Position numbers and translations under genes: made by a program
Notes under the pieces: model-generated
What the model was told of the DNA's origin: nothing
What the model saw: the letters and a program-made list of their open reading frames with translations, nothing else
The model's database searches: none
In this document: piece after piece, positions 17,181 through 26,363 of the stretch
How positions within the stretch are numbered: position 1 is the stretch's first letter
Layout of the letters: each line of letters starts with the position of its first letter
From: an uncultured Alphaproteobacteria bacterium
GTDB lineage: Bacteria > Pseudomonadota > Alphaproteobacteria > GCA-2731375
Length of the DNA stretch: 64,000 bases
Assembly (NCBI GenBank): GCA_951812805.1
Contig: CATOSZ010000004.1
Span: forward strand, 186,001-250,000
Direction: 5' to 3'

Positions 17181-18407
17181 ATGTCCCTCGATTATTCGTC
17201 CCTGCTTCGCGACGACCTGCCACCGCCCGCCGCCCAGCCCTGGAGCGGGTTTCCCGCCTATAACTTCGTCGGCGGCAACGTCGACGGCGAGCATGTCCCG
17301 ACACAGGGCCTGATCGACGCCGCCGCCCGGGTACTGGCGCGCGAGGGCCGGACTCTCGCGACCTACAATCTGGAAAGCGGGCCACAAGGCTATCTGCCGT
17401 TGCGCCGATGCGTCGCCGAGGCGCTGGCGCGGCGCACCGGCATGGCGACGTCGGCGGAGGAAGTGCTGATCACGTCCGGCTCCAACCACGCCATCGAGCT
17501 GGTCGGCGACGCGCTGCTGGCACCGGGCGACACCCTGCTGATCGAGCGGGAGACCTATGGCGGCAAGCTGTCCCGTCTGAAGAAGCGGGAGGTGAACGTC
17601 GTCGGGGTCCCTCTCGACGAGGGCGGCATGCGGATGGATGCGCTCGACGCGACCCTCGGTGACCTCGCCGCCAAGGGGATCAAGCCCAAGTACATTTATA
17701 CGATCCCGACGGTGCAGAACCCGACCGGCACGGTGATGAGCCGGGAACGCCGGCTGGAGCTGCTTGAGATCGCGCGTCGTCACGATGTCCTGATCTTCGA
17801 GGACGATTGCTACGCCGACCTGCTCTGGGCCGAGGCGCGGCCGCCCACCATCCGCAGCCTCGACGCGGGCGGCGGACAGGTGATTTATTGCGGCTCCTAC
17901 TCCAAGTCGATCGCGCCGGCCTTGCGCATCGGCTACCTGGTCGCGGACTGGGACTTCATGCGCCACGTCCTGCCCCTGAAGACCGACGGCGGGACCGGCG
18001 CGGTGACGCAGATGCTGCTCGCCGAATACGCCGCCGGCAACTTCGACGCCCATGTCGAGGATCTCAACCGCGGCCTACAAGCCAAGCTCGCCGTCATGGT
18101 CGAGGCCGTGGAATCCGAGTTCGGCACCAGCGCCGAGTTCACCCTGCCGAAAGGCGGCATCGTGCTCTGGATCAAGCTTCCCGACGAGGTCGACACCACG
18201 CGCCTCGCGCAGGCCGCGGCGGCGGAAGGCGTGGCGATCAATCCCGGCGCCGAGTGGGTCTGCGACCCGGATTATGGCCGCAGCCGCCTCCGCCTCTGTT
18301 TCGCCAACCCCTCCGAGACGGCGATCCGCGACGGCGTCGCCAAACTCGCCGAGATCTGCCACCGCGAGTTCGGCGTCCCCACCCGCAGCGCGAACATCGA
18401 ACGCTGA
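17181..18407 (+). CDS. PLP-dependent aminotransferase, class I/II
   Basis: A 408-residue fold-type I aminotransferase resembling the catalytic half of MocR-type and 2-aminoadipate aminotransferases, but without an N-terminal HTH. Landmarks are SGPQGYLPLRRCVAEALARR, ITSGSNHAIELVGDALLAPG, IPTVQNPTGTVMSRERR, IFEDDCYADL and the PLP lysine in YCGSYSKSIAPALRIGYL. It lies 87 bases after the AMP-ligase on the same strand, perhaps with its own promoter. It ends before a REP hairpin that could end transcription. The amino donor is unknown. Confidence 0.93.
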   Translation: MSLDYSSLLRDDLPPPAAQPWSGFPAYNFVGGNVDGEHVPTQGLIDAAARVLAREGRTLATYNLESGPQGYLPLRRCVAEALARRTGMATSAEEVLITSGSNHAIELVGDALLAPGDTLLIERETYGGKLSRLKKREVNVVGVPLDEGGMRMDALDATLGDLAAKGIKPKYIYTIPTVQNPTGTVMSRERRLELLEIARRHDVLIFEDDCYADLLWAEARPPTIRSLDAGGGQVIYCGSYSKSIAPALRIGYLVADWDFMRHVLPLKTDGGTGAVTQMLLAEYAAGNFDAHVEDLNRGLQAKLAVMVEAVESEFGTSAEFTLPKGGIVLWIKLPDEVDTTRLAQAAAAEGVAINPGAEWVCDPDYGRSRLRLCFANPSETAIRDGVAKLAEICHREFGVPTRSANIER

Positions 18408-18494
18408 CCACCCGATACCGCCATCGCCCCTCGCCCGGAGAGCCGCCGCCCCCACCACCATGCGTCGTCGAACCGTCGCCGGATAGGCCGGAAT

Positions 18495-18557
18495 GGGGTC
18501 AGGTCTTGTTTTTTGCCTAGAAATTCCTAATGAAGGCAAGAAACAAGACCTGACCCC
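18495..18557. repeat. REP-type inverted pair between convergent genes
   Basis: Two 23-bp arms in inverted orientation (18495-18517 and 18535-18557), each beginning ggggtcaggtcttgtt when read inwards, separated by 17 bases and differing at one position. The arms are the same sequence that flanks the RAYT gene at 58.8-59.7 kb. The hairpin lies between the convergent aminotransferase and racemase-like genes and may also act as a bidirectional terminator. Confidence 0.9.
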
Positions 18558-18603
18558 AAAAGAGCATCGAAGGATATGGTGGTGTCGGCGACGTGGCGGG
18601 CGG

Positions 18604-19365
18604 TTATGGGGCGGCGAGGGCACGTGTGAACAGGCGGCCGCGGTTCTCGAGCGGTTCGGCGATGCCGGCGAGGCGGAGCATGTGCCAGGCGAGCGCCTGG
18701 TTGGAGGAGACGACGGGGATGCCGAGGGTGGCCTCCGCCGCCGGAATGACCGGGGCGGCGCGGAGGTTGGTGCAGGAGATGAAGACCGCCTCGGCGCCGC
18801 TCGCACGGCGGGCGAGGGTGACGACGGCCTCCAGGATCGAGGCGGGCGTGATGCGGGCGACGACGGCTTCCGTGCTCTGCTCGAAGGCCCCGACCTCCAC
18901 GATCTCGATACCGTCGGCCTCCAGGGCGGCACGGACCGCGGCGGTGACTTGCGGCAGGTAGGGCGTGAGGAAGGCGATGCGACGGACGGAGAGCGCACGG
19001 AGTGCCGCGCGGGTCGCGACCATGGGGTCGCTCACCCGGGCTTCGGGGCGGGCGGCGCGGACCAGCGCCGCGACCCGCCCGGGGCCGATGACGCTGGCGC
19101 CCGAAGTGCAGGCATAACCGACGGCGTCGAAGGGGGCCGCCGCCGGCAACAACGCGGCCGAGGTGGTGATCCGCGCCTCCATGGCTTTGAGGGTTTCGAG
19201 CGTCACCTCGGGATCGCTCTCGATCCGGCTGTGATGCACGACGACGCCGTCGAGGGCGGTGAAATCGCGGAACTCCGGCTCCAACGCCTCGTCCGCCGCC
19301 AGCACGACGAGGCCGAGGCGGGCCCGTGTCGCCGAGCCTGCGTCCGTTTCGAAGGCGAGCTTCAT
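18604..19365 (-). CDS. Asp/Glu racemase / maleate isomerase family protein
   Basis: A 253-residue member of the aspartate/glutamate racemase superfamily, close to maleate cis-trans isomerase and arylmalonate decarboxylase. Two candidate catalytic cysteines sit in the expected places: GYACTSGASVIG near residue 80 and VFISCTNLRAAPVI near residue 190. RIAFLTPYLPQVTAAV is a further family segment. Its ATG overlaps the stop of the M24 peptidase gene by four bases, making it the last gene of a six-gene operon. It may isomerise or racemise a product released by the two peptidases; that link is inference. Confidence 0.85.
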   Translation of the reverse strand: MKLAFETDAGSATRARLGLVVLAADEALEPEFRDFTALDGVVVHHSRIESDPEVTLETLKAMEARITTSAALLPAAAPFDAVGYACTSGASVIGPGRVAALVRAARPEARVSDPMVATRAALRALSVRRIAFLTPYLPQVTAAVRAALEADGIEIVEVGAFEQSTEAVVARITPASILEAVVTLARRASGAEAVFISCTNLRAAPVIPAAEATLGIPVVSSNQALAWHMLRLAGIAEPLENRGRLFTRALAAP

Positions 19366-20522
19366 GACCCGACCCGCGGCAATTCACGCGGCGCACGGCG
19401 GGTCAGCAGTTGCGGGCCCGTCTCCCGCACCACCAGGTTTTCCTCGTGCACCATCAGGCGGCCGGGCGCGAATTCCATGCCGGGCTCGAGCGTCATTACC
19501 ATGCCCGGGCGCAGCACCGTTTCGTCGAACGCGGCATTCGACGGCGGCTCCGTCAGCTGGATGCCGAGGCCGTGGCCGAGCCGGCCGACCGAGTTGCCGA
19601 GCGCACCGCCCGCGGCCATTACCGTCTGCATGGCATCGTGCAGATCGCGCGCCGTGGCGCCCGGACGGACGGCGGCGAGGCCGGCCTCGGTCGCGTCCCA
19701 GACCGTCTCGTGCGCGCGGCGGGCCGCGTCGTCGACCGACGCGATGCCCCAGTTGCGGCAGAAGTCGCAATAGTAGCCGTCGAAGACGCAGCCGGTATCC
19801 AGGATCAGCACGTCGCCGGCCGCCAGCGCCCGTTCGCGTGGCGGGGAGATGATGTCGCCGTATCCCCCCGGCCCCGCCCCGCCGACGAGATAAGGCACGT
19901 CGTCGACGCCGACCTCCAGCGCGCGGATCTTGAAGCGGCGAAAAACCTCGGCCTCCTCCAGGCCCGCCCGCAACCATTCGGGCATGCCCTCGAACACCTC
20001 GGAGACCAGCGCGCAAACATGAGAGAGCTTGGCGATCTCCGCCTCCGACTTGATCAGCCGCGTCTCGCGGACGATCTCCGTCCCGTCGCCCCACCGCACC
20101 CCCGGCAGCGCCGCACGCAAGGCGTCAAAATCGTCGAGCGGCATGCGCAAATGGGTTTCCCGCCCGCGCTGCAACCCGATACGGGCGAAGGGCGCGAGCG
20201 CGTCGGCAAGCAGGGAGACGCCGTCATCCGTCGCGGCGGGCGAATCCCAGCAGCGGATGTCGTCGAGCCAGCCGCGGGCCATGCATTCCGCGCCGATGGC
20301 CGGGATCACCGCGATCGGCTTCCCCGTCGCCGGCAGCACCGTGTACCAGGGTCGCGTCGGGCTCTGCCAGAACTGGGTGAGGAAGCCGGTGAAATAGCGA
20401 ATGTCGGCTTCGGTGGTGAGCAGCAGTGCATCGAGCCCCGCACCGGCCATCGCCGCCTGCGCCGTCTCGCAACGGCGGCGATATTCGGCCTCGGTGAAGC
20501 CGCGGGGCGGGGCCGGGCTCAT
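19362..20522 (-). CDS. M24 family metallopeptidase (Xaa-Pro peptidase/creatinase-like)
   Basis: A 386-residue pita-bread-fold enzyme. The N-terminal creatinase-like domain has LLTTEADIRYFTGFLTQFW. The C-terminal catalytic domain shows the dimetal ligands: LILDTGCVFDGYYCDF (two Asp), GRLGHGLGIQLTEPP (His), MVMTLEPGMEF (Glu) and HEENLVV (Glu). It overlaps the genes on both sides by four bases, so its expression is tied to the M81 peptidase and the racemase-like gene. Family members cleave Xaa-Pro peptides or C-N bonds of guanidino compounds. The operon favours breakdown of a peptide-like compound. Confidence 0.93.
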   Translation of the reverse strand: MSPAPPRGFTEAEYRRRCETAQAAMAGAGLDALLLTTEADIRYFTGFLTQFWQSPTRPWYTVLPATGKPIAVIPAIGAECMARGWLDDIRCWDSPAATDDGVSLLADALAPFARIGLQRGRETHLRMPLDDFDALRAALPGVRWGDGTEIVRETRLIKSEAEIAKLSHVCALVSEVFEGMPEWLRAGLEEAEVFRRFKIRALEVGVDDVPYLVGGAGPGGYGDIISPPRERALAAGDVLILDTGCVFDGYYCDFCRNWGIASVDDAARRAHETVWDATEAGLAAVRPGATARDLHDAMQTVMAAGGALGNSVGRLGHGLGIQLTEPPSNAAFDETVLRPGMVMTLEPGMEFAPGRLMVHEENLVVRETGPQLLTRRAPRELPRVGS

Positions 20523-22006
20523 GGCCGGTGCGGCACGCCGTTCGGGCCGAGACGGACATCGGCGCGCAAGTTCCGGTAAGGCAGCTTCGCCGGCTGGTCG
20601 ACGAAGGCGCCCGCCGCCTCCACCACCAGCACCTCTTCGGCGATCGGCTGAAAGTCGGCGCGGAAATGCACCGAACTCTTCAGCCCGACGATGCGCCGTT
20701 CCGAGGGCTCGACGCCGAGATGGCGGAACAGCTCCTGGTCGGCGGCCTGCATGCGGTGGGTCGAGACCACCAGTTCCACCCCACCGATGGCGAGCAACGC
20801 CATCGGGCCGAGTTCGATGCGCGAGCCGCCGAACATCGGGCCCGTGCAGGTGATCTTGCCGTTGCCGAGACGGCGCACCTCGAAGCGGCCCTCGAAGGGT
20901 GGATCGCCGTCGGTGAAGCGCTTGCCGCCGACGGCGAGTTCAATCTCCGCCCCCTCGCCGGCCGCATGCGCCGCCGCCGCCGCTTGCGGATCGACGAGAA
21001 CGCCGAGCACGGCGTCGCGGGCGCCCTCCTCGACCAGGGCGCGCAGCAGGCCAGTGGTGTCCGAGGTCGCACCGGCCCCGCAGTTGTCCTGCACGTCGGC
21101 CAGCACGAACGGCTTTGTGGCATTGGAGGTCATCGCGGTGGCGATCGCCGTGGCCGGGGCTAGGAACGGCACTTCGAATTCCCCCTCACGTTCCATGATG
21201 TACTGGAAGAGGGCATCCGCCGCCCGGTCCGCTGCCGCCTGGTCCTCGCCATAGGCGACGACGACGGGGCCGCATTCATGGATGTCGGCCGGCGGAAAGC
21301 CCGGGGTGAAGGAGACATGGGCGACGCCGGCCTCCGCCTCCAACGCCGCCAAACGGCGATAGACCCCGGCGGTCGGCTCCAGCATCGTGCATTGACCGGT
21401 GAGCGGCATCAGGAACGGCACCACGCGTCGTGCCTTGGCCGGCCGGGCGCCGGAAAGCAGCTGGTCCATATAGCGGGCGGCGCGGCGGCCCGTATCGGCC
21501 ATGTCGACATGGGGATAGGTCCGATAGCCGATCAGGCCGTCGGCGCCGGCCGCCATTTCCGCCGTGGTGTTGGAATGCAGGTCGAGGCTGACGACGAGAG
21601 GGATGTCCGGCCCGATGGCGCGGCGCACCCGGCTGATCAGCTCGCCCTCGCCGTCCTCCAGATGCTCCGTCACCATGGCGCCGTGCAGGTCGAGATAGAC
21701 CGCGTCGAACGGCGGCTGCAAGCCGGCGAGGACGATCGCCGACATCCGCTCGAAGGCATCCTCCGTCACATGCGCGGACGGCACGGCGCTGGCCCAGGCG
21801 ATCGGCTTCAACTCATGGCCCTGGGCGCGCGCGACCTCGGCGAAACCACGCGTCGCGATATTGGTCTCGGCCAACAGTTCCAGCACCGCGGCGCCCAGCA
21901 TCAGGCCCGGAAAACTCTCGGAGCGGAGAAAGTCCGTCCACGCCGCCTTCATCGGTGCGAAGGTATTGGTTTCGTGCATGAAGCCGGCATGCGCGATGAT
22001 CGCCAT
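20519..22006 (-). CDS. M81 family metallopeptidase (MlrC-like)
   Basis: A 495-residue member of the M81/MlrC (microcystinase C) family of zinc enzymes, which cleave linear peptides or amide bonds. Candidate metal ligands are seen in HAGFMHETNTFAP near residue 5, AVYLDLHGAMVTEHLEDGEG and LVVSLDLHSNTTAEM. The C-terminal MlrC domain has FVLADVQDNCGAGATSDT. It overlaps the M24 peptidase gene by four bases and follows the SDR gene by 52. Members are common in alphaproteobacteria without any link to microcystin, so the substrate should not be assumed. Confidence 0.92.
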   Translation of the reverse strand: MAIIAHAGFMHETNTFAPMKAAWTDFLRSESFPGLMLGAAVLELLAETNIATRGFAEVARAQGHELKPIAWASAVPSAHVTEDAFERMSAIVLAGLQPPFDAVYLDLHGAMVTEHLEDGEGELISRVRRAIGPDIPLVVSLDLHSNTTAEMAAGADGLIGYRTYPHVDMADTGRRAARYMDQLLSGARPAKARRVVPFLMPLTGQCTMLEPTAGVYRRLAALEAEAGVAHVSFTPGFPPADIHECGPVVVAYGEDQAAADRAADALFQYIMEREGEFEVPFLAPATAIATAMTSNATKPFVLADVQDNCGAGATSDTTGLLRALVEEGARDAVLGVLVDPQAAAAAHAAGEGAEIELAVGGKRFTDGDPPFEGRFEVRRLGNGKITCTGPMFGGSRIELGPMALLAIGGVELVVSTHRMQAADQELFRHLGVEPSERRIVGLKSSVHFRADFQPIAEEVLVVEAAGAFVDQPAKLPYRNLRADVRLGPNGVPHRP

Positions 22007-22058
22007 GGTTCCTTACTCCTCTGAATACATCCGGTCCTCGGCGGTCGGCCCGCGACCT

Positions 22059-22865
22059 TCAGCCGCCGCCGCGCACCACCGCGGCACCGCCGTCGACCGG
22101 CAGGGTGACACCGGTGATGAAGCGCGCTTCGTCGGAGGCCAGGAACAATGCCGCGTTGGCGACGTCCCAGCCGGTGCCCATCTTGCCGCCGAGCGGGACC
22201 CGGGCGTCGCGCGCCGCCGCGATCTCCTCGCGCGGCTTGCCGAACTCCCGCGCCCGGGTGTCGACCGCCATCGGTGTGTCCATCAGGCCCGGCAGGATGA
22301 CGTTGGCACGCACGCCATGGCGGGCGTTCTCGGCCGCCAGCTGTTCGGTCTGGGCGATCATCGCCGCCTTCGTCGTCTTGTAGCCGACCAGCGGATAGGT
22401 CAGCCACGCCGCCATCGAGGCGATGAACAGCAACACGCCCGAGCCCTGCTCCCGCATCACCGGCAGCGCGTGCTTGGCCGCCATCACGGAGCCGCGCAGG
22501 TTGATGGCGACGCAGCGATCAAAGGCTTCCTCCGTGATCTCGGAAGGCGGCGCGTCGCCGCCTGCAATCGAAACGCCGACGTTGTAATGCAGGATGTCGA
22601 GCCGGCCCCAGGCCCCGACCGTCGCCTCGACGGCGGCTTTCAGGCTGGCTTCTCGCGTGACGTCCGCCTCGCGGGCGCGGGCCTTGCCCCCGGCGTCGGT
22701 GATCATCGCCGCCGTCTCCTCGGCCGACCTGAGCCGGTTGTCCAGCACCATGACGGCCGCCCCTTCGCGCGCGAAGGTCAACGCCGTCGCCCGCCCGTTG
22801 CCGACGCCTTCGCCGGGGCTCTGTCCGCCACCGACGACGATGGCGGTTCTACCGTCCAAACGCAT
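22059..22865 (-). CDS. SDR family oxidoreductase
   Basis: A 268-residue short-chain dehydrogenase/reductase. The cofactor motif is a modified GxxxGxG, VVGGGQSPGEGVGNGRA near residue 11, followed by DNRLRSAEE. The active site is YKTTK near residue 160, with the serine in FIASMAAW. The C-terminal segment FLASDEARFITGVTLPVDGG is typical. The ATG at 22863-22865 is preferred because GGGGAGG lies 8 bases upstream; an in-frame ATG at 22871 is too close to it. It lies 29 bases after the alcohol dehydrogenase in the same operon. Confidence 0.93.
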   Translation of the reverse strand: MRLDGRTAIVVGGGQSPGEGVGNGRATALTFAREGAAVMVLDNRLRSAEETAAMITDAGGKARAREADVTREASLKAAVEATVGAWGRLDILHYNVGVSIAGGDAPPSEITEEAFDRCVAINLRGSVMAAKHALPVMREQGSGVLLFIASMAAWLTYPLVGYKTTKAAMIAQTEQLAAENARHGVRANVILPGLMDTPMAVDTRAREFGKPREEIAAARDARVPLGGKMGTGWDVANAALFLASDEARFITGVTLPVDGGAAVVRGGG

Positions 22866-22894
22866 CACCATTTCCTCCCCGAATCCTCGGCGGC

Positions 22895-23953
22895 TCAGTC
22901 GAACAAAAAGACGCCCTTGCCCGTCGTCTGAGTGTCGAACAACTTGTAGGCCTCGTCGGCCTGGTCCAGCACGTAGCGATGGCTGAACAGGTGGTCGACG
23001 TCGATTTTGCGGTCGGCGACGAAGCGGGCGCAGTCCGCCTGGCCCATCGCCGAGAAGGTCCACGAGGCGACGATGGTCAGCTGCTTGCGGATCATGTCCG
23101 GGCTGACGTCGATGGTGACGTCGTTGCCCTCGCCGACGAAGCAGGCCGTGCCCCAGGTCTTGGCCGAGCGGACCGCGGCGATGCGCGCGTCGGGAATGCC
23201 GGAACAATCGAGGGTCAGGTCGGCGCCCTGGCCGTGGGTCAACTCGTGGATCGCGGCCACCGGGTCGACGTCGTTGGCACTCGGGTCGATGACCTCGTCG
23301 GCGCCGAACTCCTTCGCCAGGGCCCGTCGTTCCGAACCGATGTCGAGGGCGATGACCCGGGCGCCCATGGCGCCGGCGAGCTGGGTCGCGCTCAGCCCGA
23401 CCGGGCCCTGGCCGAAGATGGCGATGGTATCGTTGCCCGAGAGGTTGATACGGCGCAGCGCACCGTAGGCCGTGCCCGTGCCGCACGAGATCGCGGCGCC
23501 GGTCTCGAAGCTCAGCTCCTCCGGCAGGGCGACGAGGGTCGACACCGGGATCTTCATGTAGGGGGCATGCGCGCCATGTCCGGTCGCGCCGTAGACGGTG
23601 ACGCCCTCGCGGCAGAGCTGCTGCCAGCCGCCGCGGCAATGGTTGCAGGTCCCGCAGCCCTTGTAGTGATGCACCATGACCCGCTGGCCGACGCGCACTT
23701 CGTCCTCGCCCACACCGGAGCCGACGGCGACGACGACACCGCAGGGCTCGTGCCCGGCGATGACCGGGCCGTCGAGGTCGCCGAGGCCCAGCATCGCCGT
23801 GATCCCGCCCTTGGGCGCGCGGTACATCTTCAGGTCGCTGCCGCACATGCCGGAGGCTTTCATCTCGATCACCGCCTCACGCGGTGCGGGGCTGGGGTCG
23901 TCGAACTCCAGGAACTCGAGCTCGCGATCTCCGGTGAACACGACGGCGCGCAT
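22895..23953 (-). CDS. Zinc-dependent alcohol dehydrogenase
   Basis: A 352-residue medium-chain dehydrogenase. The catalytic zinc ligands are in SGMCGSDLKMYR and AGHEPCGVVV. The structural zinc cluster is the four-cysteine stretch in KGCGTCNHCRGGWQQLC. The Rossmann motif is IFGQGPVGLSATQLAGAMG near residue 170. It is the second gene of the six-gene minus-strand operon, after the beta-propeller protein. Together with the SDR it provides two oxidation steps, likely of an alcohol to an aldehyde or ketone. Confidence 0.94.
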   Translation of the reverse strand: MRAVVFTGDRELEFLEFDDPSPAPREAVIEMKASGMCGSDLKMYRAPKGGITAMLGLGDLDGPVIAGHEPCGVVVAVGSGVGEDEVRVGQRVMVHHYKGCGTCNHCRGGWQQLCREGVTVYGATGHGAHAPYMKIPVSTLVALPEELSFETGAAISCGTGTAYGALRRINLSGNDTIAIFGQGPVGLSATQLAGAMGARVIALDIGSERRALAKEFGADEVIDPSANDVDPVAAIHELTHGQGADLTLDCSGIPDARIAAVRSAKTWGTACFVGEGNDVTIDVSPDMIRKQLTIVASWTFSAMGQADCARFVADRKIDVDHLFSHRYVLDQADEAYKLFDTQTTGKGVFLFD

Positions 23954-23989
23954 GGCGGTCTCTCCTTGTCGTCGATGGGGTTCCGCCGG

Positions 23990-24988
23990 TCAGCCGGCGC
24001 GAACGAATTTCTGGAAGGCATGGCAAGTCAGCGGGTGGAAATGGTCGATGGCGCCGGACGCCTTGACCACCTCGCCCACGTACATATCGCCGCGGCTGTC
24101 GACCCAGATGCCGTGCGGCACGATGAAGTTGCCGGGCAGCAGCGGGTTCCAGCCGCCGATCTGGCGCTGGATGTTGCCGTCGAGGTCGCAGATCGTCACC
24201 CGGGCGATCGGCGCGTGGCCGATCGGCGGATGGTCCATGAAACAGAAGTGCGGCGTTTGCGCCGGCGGCACCGCCCAGCCGAGTTCGGCGATGTAGAGGT
24301 TCTCCTGCTCGTCGATGAACAGGTCGTCAGGCCGGTTGACCCAATCCCAGACGGCGAGGAATTCACCGTCCGAGGAAAAAATCTGGATGCGGGAATTCTC
24401 CCGGTCGGCGACGAAGACCCGGCCCGAGCGGTCGACGGCGATGCCGTGCGGCAGATTGAACTCACCGATGCCGCTGCCGGGTACGCCCCACGACGCCTTC
24501 AATTCGCCCTCCGGCGAGTAGCGGTGCACCCGGGCATTGCCGTAACCGTCGGCGATGAAAAGGTCGCCGTCCGGGCCCGGCGCCAGGTTGGTCACCATGT
24601 TGAAGGGACCGGCCGAGCGGCACACCGGGCTCTCCCCCAACTTGAAGCCGGTATCGGCGGGATTCTCGGTGTCGCCCAGCGTCATCAACAGCTCACCGTC
24701 GGTGGTGAACTTGCGCACCGTGTGGTCGGCGTTGTCGCAGCACCAGACCTGGTCGTCGGAATCGATGAAGATGCCATGCGCGTTGGAAAAGACGTCCTCG
24801 CCCCAGGCATCCAGGAACTGGCCCTCGCGGTCGAAGACGATGACCGGGTGATCGCCGCGGTTAAAGACATAGACCCGGTCCCGGCTGTCGACGGCGACGC
24901 CTGCGACCTCGACGAAGGACCAGCCCTCCGGCAGTCGTTCCCAGCCTTCCAGCACCTCGTATTCGAACTTGTGCGGTCCGATCGCCAT
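23990..24988 (-). CDS. NHL-repeat six-bladed beta-propeller protein
   Basis: A 332-residue protein made of NHL repeats, such as VEVAGVAVDSRDRVYVFNR, NAHGIFIDSDDQVWCCDN, LPHGIAVDRSGRVFVADRE and VPHGIWVDSRGDMYVGEV. It is similar to bacterial peptidyl-alpha-hydroxyglycine alpha-amidating-lyase-like proteins. No signal peptide is seen with the chosen ATG at 24988, which sits behind GGGGAGGAAACGGCT. A much longer open frame extends upstream but has no NHL character. It is the first gene of the operon. It may bind or cleave a peptide-like or lactone substrate; this is not shown by sequence. Confidence 0.9.
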   Translation of the reverse strand: MAIGPHKFEYEVLEGWERLPEGWSFVEVAGVAVDSRDRVYVFNRGDHPVIVFDREGQFLDAWGEDVFSNAHGIFIDSDDQVWCCDNADHTVRKFTTDGELLMTLGDTENPADTGFKLGESPVCRSAGPFNMVTNLAPGPDGDLFIADGYGNARVHRYSPEGELKASWGVPGSGIGEFNLPHGIAVDRSGRVFVADRENSRIQIFSSDGEFLAVWDWVNRPDDLFIDEQENLYIAELGWAVPPAQTPHFCFMDHPPIGHAPIARVTICDLDGNIQRQIGGWNPLLPGNFIVPHGIWVDSRGDMYVGEVVKASGAIDHFHPLTCHAFQKFVRAG

Positions 24989-25094
24989 AGCCGTTTCCTC
25001 CCCGATGTCCAAGTGTAGTGGATCGGTCGCATCGGGCGCCAGTGGCGACGCGCGGCGATAGTCCGGGCTTTTGCCATACCCGCCGGCGATCGAT

Positions 25095-26132
25095 ATGCTT
25101 TCCTTCGATGGGCCAACGTTCCGAGCCCGGGCGAGAAGACACGTGACATCGCCGCCATCACGCCGATCGATTGCCAAGCCGCCGGCGCCGCCCACTTCCG
25201 ACGAGGGTGGGTTCGCCCGACTGACCGGCTGGGCGTCGTCCCGCGGCCGCAAGCGGGGCCTGCTCCTCGTCCTGACGGCCGCCGGCATCCTTGCCTGGCT
25301 CGCCCATGTTGTCGACCTGGCCGCGCTCGGACAAGCGTTTTCCCGACTGCGAGTTTCGCATTTGCTGGCCGCCGGCGCGGTGACGGCGTGCATGCCCCTC
25401 GTCCTCGGCCTGCGGCTGAAACTGGTGCTGGCCAGCCGGGGTTTGGACCCGGGTTGGCGGCGCTGCACCTGTGTCGTGCTCGGGATCCATCCCCTGAACG
25501 TCATCTCGCCCGCCCGGCTCGGCGAAGGCTTTCGCATCGTGGCGCTGCGCGATCTCGCCGATCCGGGAACCCTGATCGGTCTCGTCGTCGGCGAACGACT
25601 GCTCGACATCACCATGCTGGCGACCATCGCCGCGACCGCCGGCTTGATCAGCGGCCGGAACGAACTGGCATTGCCCGCCTTGGCCGTGCTGGGGGTCGTG
25701 CTCTGCGTTTTTCTGGTGGCAATGTTTTCGGGTCGCCTGCCCCTTTCCGGACGCGCAAAGCACGTCGCCGAACGCGTGGCGGCAGGGCTATTGGCGCTCC
25801 GCCACTCCCGGCCCCACCTCGCCGGCGCCATCGCGGCGACCGTGGTTCTCTGGTCCCTCACCATGACCCTGGTCACGATCCTCTTCGCCGGTGTCGGCGC
25901 GCCCCTCTCGCCTTTGGCCATCGCGACGGCGATGCCGCTCGCCATCTTCGCCGGACTGCTGCCGATCACGCTCGGCGGTTTCGGCACGCGCGAAGCCGCC
26001 CTTGTCGCCCTCCTCGCGGGCCAGGTCGCGGCCGCGGACGCGCTCGCAGCCGGTCTGCTCTACTCGCTCTATACCTACATCTTGCTCGGTGGCTTCGGTT
26101 TGCTATTCACCCGTCACGCGTTACGCTATTGA
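25095..26132 (+). CDS. Flippase-like (LPG synthase TM / UPF0104) membrane protein
   Basis: A polytopic protein of about 345 residues with eight or so hydrophobic helices and the family segments NVISPARLGEGFRIVALRDL, GLVVGERLLDITML and GLLPITLGGFGTREAALVAL. The latter glycine/arginine motif is diagnostic of the PF03706-type family of lipid-linked sugar flippases. The start is uncertain: an ATG at 25095, or a GTG at 25143 behind GAGAAG. It is divergent from the catabolic operon and lies 46 bases before the membrane glycosyltransferase, so the two probably modify envelope lipids or glycans together. Confidence 0.85.
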   Translation: MLSFDGPTFRARARRHVTSPPSRRSIAKPPAPPTSDEGGFARLTGWASSRGRKRGLLLVLTAAGILAWLAHVVDLAALGQAFSRLRVSHLLAAGAVTACMPLVLGLRLKLVLASRGLDPGWRRCTCVVLGIHPLNVISPARLGEGFRIVALRDLADPGTLIGLVVGERLLDITMLATIAATAGLISGRNELALPALAVLGVVLCVFLVAMFSGRLPLSGRAKHVAERVAAGLLALRHSRPHLAGAIAATVVLWSLTMTLVTILFAGVGAPLSPLAIATAMPLAIFAGLLPITLGGFGTREAALVALLAGQVAAADALAAGLLYSLYTYILLGGFGLLFTRHALRY

Positions 26133-26178
26133 CACGCCACCATTCATTTTAGGGTAACCATTCGAGGATTTTGATAAA

Positions 26179-26363
26179 ATGAAGTCTGGGAGGCTACCAG
26201 CGACGGCACTTTCCCTGCTGGGCGCCATCCTCGTAATCTATGCATTGGCAGTCGCGCTTCCTACACTCGTCCAGCGCCTGATCCATGACGGCCCGTTGGA
26301 CCATCAGGAGAGTTATACACTCTTCGCTGTTGACCGCATTAATAATGACGAGCCGATCTATTC
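26179..26363 (+). pseudogene. Membrane glycosyltransferase (GT39-like), 5' part cut by IS66
   Basis: The first 61 codons of a dolichyl-phosphate-mannose-type (GT39/ArnT-like) glycosyltransferase. It starts with a transmembrane helix (LSLLGAILVIYALAVALPTL), and GPLDHQESYTLFAVDRIN is the first periplasmic loop, where this fold carries its acidic catalytic residues. The frame meets a stop two codons into the insertion sequence. Removing the IS and one copy of the 8-bp duplication atctattc joins it in frame with the part at 28135-29478 and gives a 506-residue protein. Confidence 0.88.

Noticed and set aside
15399..18053. An 884-codon minus-strand open frame
   Set aside because: It is antisense to the AMP-ligase and aminotransferase genes, both of which carry full catalytic motifs. 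Long antisense frames are expected at this GC content.
22866..23846. Long 5' extension of the SDR frame
   Set aside because: The extension is Arg/Gly/Ala-rich out-of-frame reading of the alcohol dehydrogenase; the SDR fold and the ribosome site begin at 22865.
24989..25987. Long 5' extension of the NHL-propeller frame
   Set aside because: It is antisense to the flippase-like gene and lacks NHL repeats; the ribosome site and the first repeat support the start at 24988.
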